Part shown: one piece after another, positions 1 through 6,299 of the stretch | How positions within the stretch are numbered: the first letter of the stretch is position 1 | Layout of the letters: every line of letters begins with the position of its first letter | NCBI GenBank assembly: GCA_003485885.1 | Contig: DNHM01000294.1 | Span: forward strand, 239-8,447 | Length of the DNA: 8,209 nt | DNA from: Acidimicrobiaceae bacterium | Lineage (GTDB): Bacteria > Actinomycetota > Acidimicrobiia > Acidimicrobiales > UBA10347 | Direction: 5' to 3' | The notes under the pieces: generated by a model | Told to the model about the DNA's origin: nothing | The model's input: only the letters and a program-made list of their open reading frames with translations | Database searches by the model: none | Program-made: the position numbers and the translations under genes

Positions 1-214
1 CATGAGCATCATCGCCGGCATACGAGCAATGGAGACAGGGAAGCTGGCGGCAATCGCCGGGACCAATGTCGTCGACCCCGAAGCCAGCTTCGATGTGGCG
101 GTGCATCGGCCGAGAGAAATGGATGTCGGTGTGTTCCAGGTGAACTCGTTCGGATTCGGGGGACAGAACGCATCCGTCATCATCAGCCGAGAGGCAAACC
201 ATGCCGGTTCGTGA
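1..214 (+). CDS. Beta-ketoacyl synthase, C-terminal end (5' truncated by window)
   Basis: This is the last ~70 residues of a thiolase-fold condensing enzyme of the FabF/KasA type, which joins an acyl chain to a malonyl-ACP-type extender. The visible support is the family's C-terminal signature NSFGFGGQNASVI at about residues 48-60 of the visible part, preceded by a DPEASFDV...REMDV stretch that matches the usual region before it. The catalytic Cys and both catalytic His lie upstream of the window, so activity cannot be judged. Many FabF proteins have His where this one has Gln (GFGGQN); that residue is not part of the catalytic triad. The reading frame is open to the left edge; the Met at base 2 is probably internal. 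The gene ends inside the first codons of the ligase gene, so the two are very likely co-transcribed. It could belong to primary fatty acid synthesis or to a type II polyketide-like pathway; the fragment does not decide. Confidence 0.88.
   Translation, partial: MSIIAGIRAMETGKLAAIAGTNVVDPEASFDVAVHRPREMDVGVFQVNSFGFGGQNASVIISREANHAGS
189..194 (+). promoter_or_regulatory. Shine-Dalgarno for the ligase gene, inside the synthase gene
   Basis: GAGAGG ends 6 nt before the ATG at 201 and lies within the last codons of the upstream synthase gene. It supports that start and suggests translation of the two genes is coupled. Confidence 0.6.
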
Positions 215-1739
215 CGAAAGCTTCACCGTCGCAGCGTGCGTAGCCACCCATGCCCGTGCGGTCCCCGACCGGGTGGCGATCGACGAGATCACGCCATCGA
301 CCGGCACGACACGTAGCTGGACCTACGGCGAGCTGTGGCAGCGCACCCAGGCGATCGGCGCTGCGCTCGAACCGGTGCAACCCGGACCGCATGGCCCCAT
401 GGTTGCACTGTTACTACCGAACGGCGCCGACCATATTGCGGCCTACCTCGCCTGCCAGCTCATCGGGGCAACCGCGGTGCCCATCAGCACCCAGCTAACG
501 GCACCCGAGATCGACTTCATCGTGCAAGACAGCGGCGCTTCACTGCTGCTCACCGCCCAGGCCTTCTTCGAACGCACGACTTCGCTCGAAGCCGACGTGA
601 AGATCATCGACGCGGCAACGATCGACCCCATCGAATCCGACCACGCGCCACCGCTCGCCATGGCAATGGGCGACGCTGCCCGCAATCGGCTCGCTGTCGT
701 CGCCTACACCAGCGGAACAACCGGATTCCCCAAAGGTGTCAAGGTAACCAACGGTGACCTGCTCGAACGCGCCGCCCAATGGGGGTGGACATTCGGGCTC
801 ACCCCGTCGCACGTCCTCTCGACACCAGGGCCGATCTTCCACATGTCGTATGGCGGCCTCAGCCTGGCCAACCTGATCGCCGGCGGGTACAACCGGGTGC
901 TGACCGAGTTCGACGCCACGTTTGCACTCACCGAGTACGCGCTGCATGCATCATGGGTGTTCCTGGTGCCATCGATGACGACAATGATCCACGATGCATG
1001 GCTTCGCCAGGGTCAGCCACCGATGGAGCGACTCGATGTCGTCTTGTCATCGGGTGCGCCCGGACCACTGGCGTTGCTCGACGCCGCCTTCGACATGTTC
1101 CCCGCCGCAGCCATCATGGAGGCCTACGGCTGGACCGAAGGTGGCTGGCTCACCTACGAGCGGAAGGACCGCGCCGCGCTTGTCCCCCACAGCGTTGGTT
1201 GGCCGATGATGCGATCCGAAATCGACCTACGAAACGAAGCCGGCACGTCATGTGCGGTGGGTGAACCCGGTGAAGTCGTCGCCCGACCACTGACCACATT
1301 CCATGGGTACTTGGGGCGCGACGATGCAACCTCCGCAGCGACGACGGCCGACGGATTCTGCCGCTCGGGCGACGTCGGCATCATGTTGCCCGACGGAAGG
1401 TTGACCATCGTCGATCGCCTCAACGACATGATCATCTCCGGCGGCGAAAACGTGTACTGCGCCGAAGTCGAACGAGTCCTGTCCGAGCATCCCGGAATCG
1501 CGCAGGTCGCCGTCTTCGGCCTCCCCGACGAACGTTGGGGCGAACGGGTGACCGCCGCCGTCGTGCTCGCCGATCACGATCGAGACCAAGTCGAGATCAC
1601 GACAGAAGACCTGCTCACCTTTGCCCGAGCGAACCTGGCTGGTTACAAGGCCCCGAAACAGATCCACCTCGTCCACGAGCTACAGCGAAACTCGATGGGC
1701 AAGGTGCAGAAGTTCGCCCTCGTCAAAACCTTCTCGTAG
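201..1739 (+). CDS. Class I adenylate-forming acyl/aryl-CoA (or acyl-ACP) ligase
   Basis: The 512-aa cytoplasmic enzyme should activate a carboxylic acid with ATP to an acyl-adenylate and pass it to CoA or a carrier protein. All core motifs are visible: the phosphate loop YTSGTTGFPKG (169-179), SSGAPG (283-288), YGWTE (309-313), the SGD aspartate (391), hinge-region Asp-Arg (405-406), ISGGENVY (412-419) and the C-terminal catalytic lysine in NSMGK (Lys501). Length is normal for a FadD/CaiC-like ligase, and no fused carrier or condensation domain is present. Trp replaces the more usual Met in the A5 motif, next to the acyl pocket, so the substrate may be unusual; I cannot name it. The start is supported by GAGAGG 6 nt upstream. 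It overlaps the synthase gene by 14 nt, so the acid it activates may feed or follow that condensation step. A non-ribosomal-type stand-alone adenylation enzyme is the main alternative. Confidence 0.9.
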   Translation: MPVRDESFTVAACVATHARAVPDRVAIDEITPSTGTTRSWTYGELWQRTQAIGAALEPVQPGPHGPMVALLLPNGADHIAAYLACQLIGATAVPISTQLTAPEIDFIVQDSGASLLLTAQAFFERTTSLEADVKIIDAATIDPIESDHAPPLAMAMGDAARNRLAVVAYTSGTTGFPKGVKVTNGDLLERAAQWGWTFGLTPSHVLSTPGPIFHMSYGGLSLANLIAGGYNRVLTEFDATFALTEYALHASWVFLVPSMTTMIHDAWLRQGQPPMERLDVVLSSGAPGPLALLDAAFDMFPAAAIMEAYGWTEGGWLTYERKDRAALVPHSVGWPMMRSEIDLRNEAGTSCAVGEPGEVVARPLTTFHGYLGRDDATSAATTADGFCRSGDVGIMLPDGRLTIVDRLNDMIISGGENVYCAEVERVLSEHPGIAQVAVFGLPDERWGERVTAAVVLADHDRDQVEITTEDLLTFARANLAGYKAPKQIHLVHELQRNSMGKVQKFALVKTFS

Positions 1740-1786
1740 CACCCTGCACGCCGAACGTGGTTATGAGTGCCCGCAGCCGCTCTGCT

Positions 1787-1813
1787 GAAAACGGCCGCCT
1801 CGGCCGGCATTTT
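1787..1813. terminator. Possible bidirectional terminator between convergent genes
   Basis: CGGCCG (1792-1797), a 3-nt loop CCT, and CGGCCG (1801-1806) form a short G+C hairpin. It is flanked by AAAA on the left and, 3 nt after the stem, TTTT on the right (1810-1813). It lies in the 150-nt gap between the ligase and hydrolase genes, which point towards each other, so a terminator working from either side is expected there. The stem is short and the T tract is offset, so it is tentative. Confidence 0.45.
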
Positions 1814-1889
1814 GTTGCAACGGTGTAGCGCGGATGTGAACACCTCGGCTTCCACGCGATGATCGACAGGTCAGCCACCTGCCGCGACA

Positions 1890-2759
1890 TCAGTCGGCCA
1901 GGAAGGTACGAGTCAGGTTCAGGAACTCGTCCAGCTGGTCGTGGTGGGCCCAGTGGCCGGCGCCGTCGATGGTCTCCACTTGAACGTCCTGGAAGTGGTC
2001 GGCCCGGCCGTCGGTTGCCGGATCCGACGCCCATGACTCGCTGCCACGAACCAACAACGTGGGGCACGTAATGCGACTCCAGAGCTCGTGCTGATCCTCG
2101 AACGGCACTCTGACCGGCGAGAAGTTGCGCACGTAGTTATCGAACTTCCAGCTGAAGGTCCCGTCCTCGTTCTGATTACTTCCGTGGATGGTCAGATGGC
2201 GGGCCCGTTCCTCGGTCAGATGAGGATTCTCAGTCTGCATCCGCTCGTACGCTTCCTCGAGGGTGGGGTAACGCCGTGGCAGGCGAGCCGAGGACTTACG
2301 CAGGCCCTGCACCCAGTTGTCGAGCCGCTTGTGGACGGGGACGTCGACCCACTCGGCGATCATCTCCGGCGGCGGACCCATGCCCTCGATCACGACCAGT
2401 TTCGCCACCGTCTCGGGATACAGACCCGCGTAGGTCAGTGAGACACCACCACCCATGGAGTGGGCCACAATGGTGACCGGGTCCATCTTCTTCTGGTGAA
2501 TCAGCTGTGCGATGTCATAGACATAGTCCACGTGGTGGTAGCTGGAGCCCACAGCCCACTGGCTGTCGCCATGGCCGCGCAGGTCCGGAGTGATGATGTG
2601 GTAGTCGTCGCGAAATGACTGAGCTACCCAATCCCAATTCCGGCAGTGATCGCGTCCGCCATGAACCATCAGCATCGCTGGCGCGTCCTCGTTGGCCCAG
2701 TCCACATAGTGAAGCCGGAGCCGCTGAGAAAAATACGTGTGGGAGGTGGGGCCTTCCAT
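1890..2759 (-). CDS. Alpha/beta-fold hydrolase
   Basis: The 289-aa protein has the full layout of a single-domain alpha/beta hydrolase with a cap: oxyanion-loop HGG (33-35), RGHGDS (61-66), nucleophile elbow AHSMGG with Ser101, a helical cap at about 130-220, an acid candidate in RGSESWASD (Glu241 or Asp246), and the catalytic His269 in GAGHW. A serine nucleophile points to an esterase, thioesterase or C-C bond hydrolase (MhpC/BphD-like) rather than an epoxide hydrolase or dehalogenase, which use Asp. There is no signal peptide, so it should be cytoplasmic. It lies 133 nt downstream of the SDR gene on the same strand and may share its transcript. The Shine-Dalgarno is weak: AGGAG is 12 nt before the ATG and AGG 4 nt before it. 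The substrate is not identifiable. Confidence 0.88.
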   Translation of the reverse strand: MEGPTSHTYFSQRLRLHYVDWANEDAPAMLMVHGGRDHCRNWDWVAQSFRDDYHIITPDLRGHGDSQWAVGSSYHHVDYVYDIAQLIHQKKMDPVTIVAHSMGGGVSLTYAGLYPETVAKLVVIEGMGPPPEMIAEWVDVPVHKRLDNWVQGLRKSSARLPRRYPTLEEAYERMQTENPHLTEERARHLTIHGSNQNEDGTFSWKFDNYVRNFSPVRVPFEDQHELWSRITCPTLLVRGSESWASDPATDGRADHFQDVQVETIDGAGHWAHHDQLDEFLNLTRTFLAD

Positions 2760-2892
2760 AACGCCTATGTGCTCCTGTGAATTGTCAGCCGCCTCTCAAG
2801 CTACCGGCCCAACGGGTTTCGATGCACCGCCAACCGCCATGCTCAGCCGAGAACAGGCCAACAACGACTCGGCGGTGAGACTGACGGACAGG

Positions 2893-3705
2893 CTAGTTCA
2901 CCTCGAAGCCACCGGCGATGGTCAGCGCAACTCCGGTCACGTTCTCCGCTGTCGCCAGATAGACCACCGCCTCGCCCATATCCCGGGTGGTCTGGGCCCG
3001 TCCAAGTGGAATGGTGCTTTCCATGCGGGCCTCGAATTCTTCGTTGCGCTGCGCAGCCGAACTTGCTTCGGTGGGCAACAGGTGGTCCAGCCACATCGCG
3101 GTGCCGACCATTCCCGGGCAGATGGCATTGACACGAATATTGGTCGGTGCCAACTCTGCCGCCAGCGACTGCGTGATCCCGATCGCGGCAAACTTGGAAC
3201 CGCAGTAGGCCGACATGTTGGGATAACCCCTCTTGCCAGCGATGGATGCCGTGTTGACGATGCTGGCATTGGCGGCGGCCTGCAGATGGGGCAGCACAGC
3301 CTGGGTCATCAAGAAGATGCCCTTGGCATTGACTGCGAATATCCGGTCCCACGATTCGGGGTCGAAGTCGGCCACGCTGCCGCTGTCGACGACCCCTGCG
3401 TTGTTGACGAGTATGTCCAGCCGGCCGAATTCGGCAACCGTGGCAGCCACAGCAGCAGCACAACTCTGCGGCGAGGTGACATCCACATGGGTTGCACTGA
3501 TGTGGTCACTTTGTGCCAGTGCTTCGTCGAGGTCGGCTTCATCGGCCAGCGCATACCGCCAATCACCGCTGTCCTGTGCGTCGACCCCAATGTCTGCGAT
3601 CATCACCTTGGCGCCGGCGTCGGCCAAACAGCCGGCGATGGCCGCGCCGATGCCGCGAGCCCCGCCGGTCACAAGCGCCACGCTGTCGTTGATCGATACT
3701 GCCAT
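2893..3705 (-). CDS. Short-chain dehydrogenase/reductase (SDR), classical type
   Basis: This is a 270-aa Rossmann-fold NAD(P)-dependent oxidoreductase acting on a hydroxyl or keto group. Visible motifs are the cofactor loop TGGARGIG (13-20), Asp38 at the end of the second strand (which favours NAD(H) over NADP(H)), DV (75-76), NNAG (101-104), catalytic Ser154, YCGSK with Tyr167 and Lys171, and PG (197-198). The set is complete, so the enzyme should be active. Residues 42-70 form an insertion longer than in FabG. An upstream in-frame ATG would add 12 residues rich in Thr and Gly, but I chose the start at 3705 because GGAGGGGG lies just before it and the fold begins there. Relatives include FabG-like reductases and many sugar or ring-diol dehydrogenases; the substrate is unknown. 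It is transcribed away from the kinase gene and towards the hydrolase gene, which suggests a two-gene unit. Confidence 0.9.
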   Translation of the reverse strand: MAVSINDSVALVTGGARGIGAAIAGCLADAGAKVMIADIGVDAQDSGDWRYALADEADLDEALAQSDHISATHVDVTSPQSCAAAVAATVAEFGRLDILVNNAGVVDSGSVADFDPESWDRIFAVNAKGIFLMTQAVLPHLQAAANASIVNTASIAGKRGYPNMSAYCGSKFAAIGITQSLAAELAPTNIRVNAICPGMVGTAMWLDHLLPTEASSAAQRNEEFEARMESTIPLGRAQTTRDMGEAVVYLATAENVTGVALTIAGGFEVN

Positions 3706-3709
3706 GGAT

Positions 3710-3717
3710 CCCCCTCC
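3710..3717 (-). promoter_or_regulatory. Strong Shine-Dalgarno that fixes the SDR start
   Basis: Read on the minus strand, GGAGGGGG ends 4 nt before the ATG at 3705; its GGAGG core is 7 nt from the ATG. It overlaps the upstream in-frame ATG reading, making the shorter 270-aa protein the better call. Confidence 0.7.
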
Positions 3718-3757
3718 ATGTGTCGTTGCCGCGATGCTCACGCACCCGACTCGCCTG

Positions 3758-3785
3758 ACAGTAGTCGCACCGCCCGATGCGTCAC
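3758..3785 (-). promoter_or_regulatory. Candidate promoter for SDR-hydrolase
   Basis: On the minus strand GTGACG (3785-3780; 4 of 6 matches to TTGACA) is followed after 16 nt by TACTGT (3763-3758), which fits TANNNT. A transcript starting near 3751 would give a leader of about 45 nt that includes the strong Shine-Dalgarno. CTGACA (3755-3760) and TGTCAG (3796-3801) flank it as inverted copies, a possible operator pair. Found by eye only. Confidence 0.35.
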
Positions 3786-3801
3786 ACCGGGAGCGTGTCA
3801 G

Positions 3802-3836
3802 CTAGAGAACGCATGGCTACCTAGAGAACGCATGGC
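3802..3836. repeat. Tandem direct repeat, 16 nt at 19-bp period
   Basis: CTAGAGAACGCATGGC occurs at 3802-3817 and again, identically, at 3821-3836. The copies are separated by 3 nt, giving a 19-bp period, close to two helical turns. The repeat sits between the SDR and kinase genes, which diverge. It could be a paired binding site for a regulator or a recent short duplication. Confidence 0.85.
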
Positions 3837-3903
3837 CGATCTACGTCAGCATGCGCGCACGCTCGGCCCCCCGGAATCTCAACGTCTCCTGACAGAATGA
3901 ACC

Positions 3904-4827
3904 GTGCTTCCTGTCGAGGTCCTTGCCTTCGCCGATCGTGGGCCCGACTGGGCGGACTTCGTCGACCATCTCCCTCGGCTCGTGCGCGACATCTCACAAG
4001 AATGGCAGCTGACCCCCGACGGGCCAGCGCTCCACGGCTACACCGCGCTTGTCCTACCCGTCATTGCTTCGACCGGCCCGGCCATGCTCAAGATCGGCTT
4101 CCCCCACGATGAATCCGAACACGAACACCTGGCCCTGCAGCACTGGCACGGCAGCGGTGCGGTACGACTTCTACGCGCCGACCCCCACCGAGGCGCACTC
4201 CTACTCGAACGGCTCGACACCCAAGACCTAACCAACAGCTGGGACCTCGACGCATGCCAGATCGTGGGGTCGCTCTACAAGATGCTGCACGTGCCTGCCC
4301 TGCCACAGCTGCGCACGCTGACCTCCTACATCAGCCCATGGACCAAACGACTCGCCGCATTACCCCGCAGCGCTCCCCTGCCCCGGAGCCTGATCGAACA
4401 CGCTGTGTCGCTGGGGCGCGACTTCGCAACCGACACTGCCACCAACGGCACGCTGATCCACGGCGACCTCCACTACGCCAACGTGCTCGCATCGTTACGC
4501 ACCGACGGGCCGGAATGGTTGGCGATCGACCCCAAACCAGTGAGCGGCGACCCTCACTACGAGATCGCTCCCCTGCTCTGGAACCGCTGGGATGAACTCG
4601 CCAACGCACCTAGTGGACAAAGCGTGCGCGACGGCATACGCGCCCGCTTCCACGCAACGATCGACGCCGCACGCCTCGACGAGGACCGCGCCCGTGACTG
4701 GGTGATCGTGCGCATGCTCCACAACGCACTGTTCGAACTCGAAGAACATCCCGCTGGCGGACGAAGCCTCCCCAACGCTGACTATCTGACCATGTGCGTC
4801 ACGTTGGCCAAGGCCGTGCAGGACTGA
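3904..4827 (+). CDS. APH(6)/hydroxyurea-kinase-like small-molecule phosphotransferase
   Basis: The 307-aa protein has the protein-kinase-like fold of aminoglycoside phosphotransferases and most resembles the streptomycin 6-kinase/hydroxyurea phosphotransferase family. Evidence in order: MLKIGFPHDESEHE with the ATP-anchoring Lys63 and Glu74, GSGAVRLLRADPHRGALLLERL-type segment (83-104) characteristic of that family, the catalytic loop HGDLHYANVL (186-195; Asp188), and the metal-binding IDPKP segment (Asp209) followed by GDPHYE. Length is normal and the key residues are intact. Such enzymes transfer phosphate from ATP to a hydroxyl of a small molecule. Many chromosomal members have no resistance role, so antibiotic resistance should not be assumed. 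The GTG start has no Shine-Dalgarno; CAGAAT (3893-3898) just before it could be a -10 for a leaderless transcript. It diverges from the SDR gene and precedes the Ldh_2 gene by 60 nt. Confidence 0.87.
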   Translation: MLPVEVLAFADRGPDWADFVDHLPRLVRDISQEWQLTPDGPALHGYTALVLPVIASTGPAMLKIGFPHDESEHEHLALQHWHGSGAVRLLRADPHRGALLLERLDTQDLTNSWDLDACQIVGSLYKMLHVPALPQLRTLTSYISPWTKRLAALPRSAPLPRSLIEHAVSLGRDFATDTATNGTLIHGDLHYANVLASLRTDGPEWLAIDPKPVSGDPHYEIAPLLWNRWDELANAPSGQSVRDGIRARFHATIDAARLDEDRARDWVIVRMLHNALFELEEHPAGGRSLPNADYLTMCVTLAKAVQD

Positions 4828-4874
4828 GCCGATATCGCCGTGGCAAACGCAAACCCTTGTGGCGAAATCCGGCC

Positions 4875-4880
4875 TACGAT
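4875..4880 (+). promoter_or_regulatory. Candidate -10 element for a leaderless Ldh_2 transcript
   Basis: TACGAT fits TANNNT and ends 7 nt before the ATG at 4888, where transcription would start on the A of the start codon. There is no well-placed -35. It supports the 4888 start over the in-frame GTG at 4840 and ATG at 4879. Confidence 0.4.
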
Positions 4881-4887
4881 GCCGCTT

Positions 4888-5874
4888 ATGGTTTGTGTAG
4901 ACGTTTCAGAAATTGAGTCCGTCGCTAACGCGGCCCTTGTTGCCGCAGGGGCTGCACCCAACGTCGCACAAAATGTCGCTCATGCCACGGCAGTGGCCGA
5001 AGCAAATGGCAACCGAATCTGCGGTCTCTACTATCTCGAAAGTTACTGCACACAACTCGGCACCGGTCGGGTCAATGGCGCAGTAGAACCAGTGGTGACC
5101 ACACCACGACCCGGCGTCGTGATCGTCGACGCAGGGTTCGGTTTCGCCCAACCCGCATTCGCAGCTGGCCTCGAACACGCGGTCGCCGCAGCCCACACCA
5201 ACGGCGTGTGCTCCTTCTCGGTTGCCCATTCCCACACCGCCACCTCGCTCGGCTACTTCACCGAACAACTTGCCCTAGCCGGCATGATCGCCATCGGTGC
5301 CACAAACGCGTCGCCCCGCGTTGCACCCCCTGGCGGATCACGCGCCCTGTTGGGCACCAACCCGATCGCCATGGCCGTTCCCGATGGTGCAGGCGGAATT
5401 GCGCTCCAGTTCGACTTCGCCACCAGTGCCGTTGCCTTGGGCACCATCACCATGGCAGCCGCCAACGGCGAGTCGATACCCGCAGGTTGGGCTGTCGATG
5501 CCGATGGCAATCCAACAACGGATCCATCGGCGGCAGTTGCCGGCTCGATGCTCTCGGCCGGAGGGCACAAGGGCTACGGCATTGGACTGCTCGTCGAACT
5601 CCTCGCAGGTGCGCTGACGGGCTCCAATCTCAGTGCCGACATCCCACCACTCAAAGCCCCCGACGGTCCACCACACAACATCGGGCAGCACTATCTCGTG
5701 ATCGACCCGACCGCTCACTCCGACGGCGTCTTCATCGAACGGCTGCAACAACTCGCCGAACTCGTGGATGACCAGCCGGGGGCCCGACTCCCGGGCGCCG
5801 GTCGGAATCGAGCGAACGAGGTGGACATCGACGACGCACTATGGGCTCGCTGCCAAGAATTGGCGAGCGCTTAG
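4888..5874 (+). CDS. Ldh_2-family NAD(P)H-dependent oxidoreductase, divergent active site
   Basis: The 328-aa protein belongs to the malate/L-lactate dehydrogenase type 2 family, which includes ureidoglycolate dehydrogenase, 2,3-diketogulonate reductase and piperideine-2-carboxylate reductase; these interconvert 2-oxo (or imino) and 2-hydroxy (amino) acids. Family marks are APPGGSRALLGTNPIA (146-161), DFATS (176-180), IPAGWAVDADGNPTTDP (197-213), GGHKGYGIG (225-233) and a C-terminal LPG (301-303). The N-terminal family motif Ser-His-Gly-x-x-Arg reads Ile44-Cys45-Gly46-Leu-Tyr-Tyr49, so three residues that usually contact substrate are changed. His116 in AHSHT lies close to where relatives carry their catalytic His. 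The fold and cofactor regions look intact, so an altered substrate is more likely than a dead gene. The 4888 ATG is chosen because the family begins about there and a -10-like hexamer precedes it. A longer form from GTG 4840 would add 16 residues without a ribosome binding site. Confidence 0.83.
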   Translation: MVCVDVSEIESVANAALVAAGAAPNVAQNVAHATAVAEANGNRICGLYYLESYCTQLGTGRVNGAVEPVVTTPRPGVVIVDAGFGFAQPAFAAGLEHAVAAAHTNGVCSFSVAHSHTATSLGYFTEQLALAGMIAIGATNASPRVAPPGGSRALLGTNPIAMAVPDGAGGIALQFDFATSAVALGTITMAAANGESIPAGWAVDADGNPTTDPSAAVAGSMLSAGGHKGYGIGLLVELLAGALTGSNLSADIPPLKAPDGPPHNIGQHYLVIDPTAHSDGVFIERLQQLAELVDDQPGARLPGAGRNRANEVDIDDALWARCQELASA

Positions 5875-6005
5875 ACATCGTCGAGCCCATCGCCTTGTTC
5901 GGAACAGAATCCTCGGCTTGTCACCCGCACATTGTCGGAGATATCGACCACTTCGACCTGTAACGCTCTGACCGGAAGGCCGTCATGAGGTACTCCACGC
6001 CGTTG

Positions 6006-6011
6006 AAAGGA
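6006..6011 (+). promoter_or_regulatory. Shine-Dalgarno for the 79-aa gene
   Basis: AAAGGA ends 5 nt before the ATG at 6017. In a window where several starts lack such a site, this supports the small gene as genuinely translated. Confidence 0.65.
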
Positions 6012-6016
6012 CGCCC

Positions 6017-6256
6017 ATGTCGAATACTGGACTCACCGAAGAACTGGCAGCAAAACTTGCTGCCGCCAATCTGACTGCGAACGAAGCAAGTCTGATCATT
6101 GCCCTCATCCACGGCGACGACGAGGTCGAAGGGTTCATAGACAAATCATCACCAAAAGTGCAAGGGTTCAATATCGGCATGCCGCCAGGTCGCGAATTCG
6201 GCTTCGACACGTTCGAGCCCGACAACGCGACCCACTGGATAGACGTACTCAGCTGA
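6017..6256 (+). CDS. Small protein of unknown function (79 aa)
   Basis: I do not recognise a family. The N-terminal half (about 6-40) is Ala/Leu/Glu-rich and probably helical, with a short hydrophobic patch SLIIALIHG (25-33) too short and polar-flanked for a membrane segment. The C-terminal half is rich in Gly, Phe, Pro and Asp (GFNIGMPPGREFGFDTF at 50-66) and ends in HWIDVLS. There is no Cys, no signal peptide and no obvious metal site. The protein is acidic. A good ribosome binding site, + orientation in line with its neighbours, and 43 nt to the cupin gene argue that it is real. The 142-nt gap upstream suggests its own promoter. It could be a small enzyme subunit, a binding partner of the cupin, or a leader-core precursor peptide. 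The last is unsupported because no peptide-modifying enzyme is visible here. Confidence 0.65.
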   Translation: MSNTGLTEELAAKLAAANLTANEASLIIALIHGDDEVEGFIDKSSPKVQGFNIGMPPGREFGFDTFEPDNATHWIDVLS

Positions 6257-6267
6257 CCACAGTTTCC

Positions 6268-6296
6268 ACACGGGTCGGTCCGTGTCGTAGGTTTTT
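6268..6296 (+). promoter_or_regulatory. Inverted repeat with T tract between the small gene and cupin gene
   Basis: ACACGG (6268-6273), a 6-nt loop, and CCGTGT (6280-6285) form a perfect 6-bp dyad; TTTTT follows at 6292-6296 after 6 nt. It could end the small gene's transcript, attenuate into the cupin gene, or serve as an operator, since it lies immediately upstream of the cupin gene's likely -10 (TAGGTT, 6288-6293). Confidence 0.5.
6288..6293 (+). promoter_or_regulatory. Candidate -10 element for a leaderless cupin transcript
   Basis: TAGGTT fits TANNNT and ends exactly 6 nt before the ATG at 6300, the spacing expected if transcription starts on the start codon. No clear Shine-Dalgarno precedes the gene. 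Confidence 0.4.
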
Positions 6297-6299
6297 GCG

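Noticed and set aside
2846..2873. Inverted repeat GCCGAG...CTCGGC in the SDR-hydrolase gap
   Set aside because: The 16-nt loop, 6-bp stem and absence of a T tract make it no better than chance in this base composition.
3706..3741. ATG at 3741 as the SDR start
   Set aside because: The strong GGAGGGGG lies between it and the ATG at 3705, and the added 12 residues are not part of the fold.
2737..3900. A 387-codon open frame on + covering the SDR gene
   Set aside because: It lies antisense to a protein with every SDR motif intact. Its translation is low-complexity, with no recognisable fold, as expected of an opposite-strand shadow in G+C-rich DNA.
3904..4827. Reading the kinase as an antibiotic self-resistance gene
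   Set aside because: The family fits, but most chromosomal APH-like kinases have unknown small-molecule substrates and nothing nearby makes an aminoglycoside.
4840..4887. GTG at 4840 as the Ldh_2 start
   Set aside because: It has no ribosome binding site and adds 16 residues beyond the family's usual N-terminus, while ATG 4888 has a -10-like hexamer at leaderless spacing.
5208..5771. Long open frames on + (5208-5771) and - (5253-5751) inside the Ldh_2 gene
   Set aside because: They are Arg/His- or Ala/Pro-rich shadow translations; the overlapping Ldh_2 frame carries conserved family motifs throughout.
5918..5964. Promoter-like TTGTCA/TTGTCG boxes upstream of the 79-aa gene
   Set aside because: Neither box has a TANNNT hexamer at 16-19 nt; a promoter in 5875-6016 is likely but I cannot place it.
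6017..6256. Calling the 79-aa protein a RiPP precursor
   Set aside because: No YcaO, radical SAM, lanthipeptide, ATP-grasp or peptidase gene is visible, and the C-terminal part lacks Cys and repeated core motifs.
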